Positions 39,516 to 39,621 of a DNA stretch of 39,621 bases are shown here, in pieces. Below the pieces are notes generated by a model. It had not been told where the DNA came from. It saw only the letters and a list, made by a program, of their open reading frames with translations, and ran no database searches. Source of the DNA: Oscillospiraceae bacterium (GTDB lineage Bacteria; Bacillota; Clostridia; Oscillospirales; Oscillospiraceae); NCBI GenBank assembly GCA_029012465.1, contig JAQXMD010000063.1:1-39621 (forward strand). The letters are read 5' to 3'. The first letter of the stretch is position 1; each line of letters begins with the position of its first letter. Both the position numbers and the translations under genes were made by a program.

Positions 39516-39621
39516 TTAGTACATTCCGCCGGCCTGGGAAGCGGCAGCAGCCGCGGCAGCGTCAGCAGCGGGGTCGGGCTTATCCGCAACCAGGGACTCG
39601 GTGGTCAGCACGCAGGAGGCG
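39516..39621 (-). CDS. groEL: Chaperonin GroEL, 3' end (runs off the right end)
   Basis: The last 34 residues of a GroEL, read leftwards: ASCVLTTESLVADKPDP, an Ala-rich stretch and the end SQAGGMY with TAA at 39516-39518. LTTESLVAD and a terminal GGM are standard GroEL C-terminus features. The rest of this gene lies right of the window. Together with the 404 residues at the left end, about 105 residues of a full GroEL would be missing, so this is either the same gene cut by the sequence ends or a second copy. Confidence 0.93.
   Translation of the reverse strand, partial: ASCVLTTESLVADKPDPAADAAAAAAASQAGGMY

Overview
The window looks like chromosomal DNA of a fairly GC-rich gut Clostridia member (Bacillota), most likely in or near the Oscillospirales. 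The basis is HprK, a perfect CIRCE element in front of groESL, a zinc-ribbon type L28, SLH-domain surface proteins, AGGAGG-type ribosome binding sites and intergenic repeats of a kind I associate with that group. The placement is inference, because there is no rRNA in the window and I saw no tRNA.

Layout. 1-3.0 kb: chaperone genes groEL (5' part), groES and tig, on the minus strand. 3.2-9.4 kb: an SLH-anchored metallophosphoesterase, then a LysR regulator and a soluble FAD-dependent reductase. 9.4-9.97 kb: a block of intergenic repeats. 10-14.1 kb: a cell-surface precursor locus with an IspD/TarI-like cytidylyltransferase and a winged-helix/LicC/LicA-like fusion. It is divergent from an HTH-IspD fusion, apparently a regulator, and a SemiSWEET/PQ-loop protein. 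14.1-18.3 kb: a beta-helix protein with a GGP-repeat linker and an SLH-anchored C69 dipeptidase. 18.3-20.4 kb: a vitamin B6 operon (ECF S component, pyridoxamine kinase) ending in a small radical SAM protein. 20.5-23.6 kb: an SCP2-like protein, iron alcohol dehydrogenase and class-3-like aldehyde dehydrogenase. 23.6-29.9 kb: hprK, rpmB, a PAP2 phosphatase, an EamA transporter, an XpaC-like protein, wecB and a zinc-ribbon membrane protein.

29.9-37.2 kb is a minus-strand cell-envelope polymer locus. In transcription order it holds two tandem membrane sulfatase/LTA-synthase-like enzymes, a protein with an N-terminal YidC-type insertase fused to a C-terminal CDP-glycerol glycerophosphotransferase-like domain, a small YLDPGT membrane protein, a choline-kinase-like enzyme and a LicC-like nucleotidyltransferase. 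With the 10-14 kb locus this suggests a (lipo)teichoic-acid-like polymer built from CDP-activated alcohols and decorated with phospho-amino-alcohols. The YidC-TagF fusion is the most unusual object here.

37.3-39.5 kb is scarred DNA: a csoR-copA copper operon collapsed by deletions, leaving an HMA/CopZ-like domain. It is followed by an AT-rich, apparently foreign segment with a broken small gene and an LD-carboxypeptidase/MccF-like gene. The last 106 bases encode a GroEL C-terminus in the same orientation as the GroEL 5' part at the start, so both ends of the window lie in groEL.
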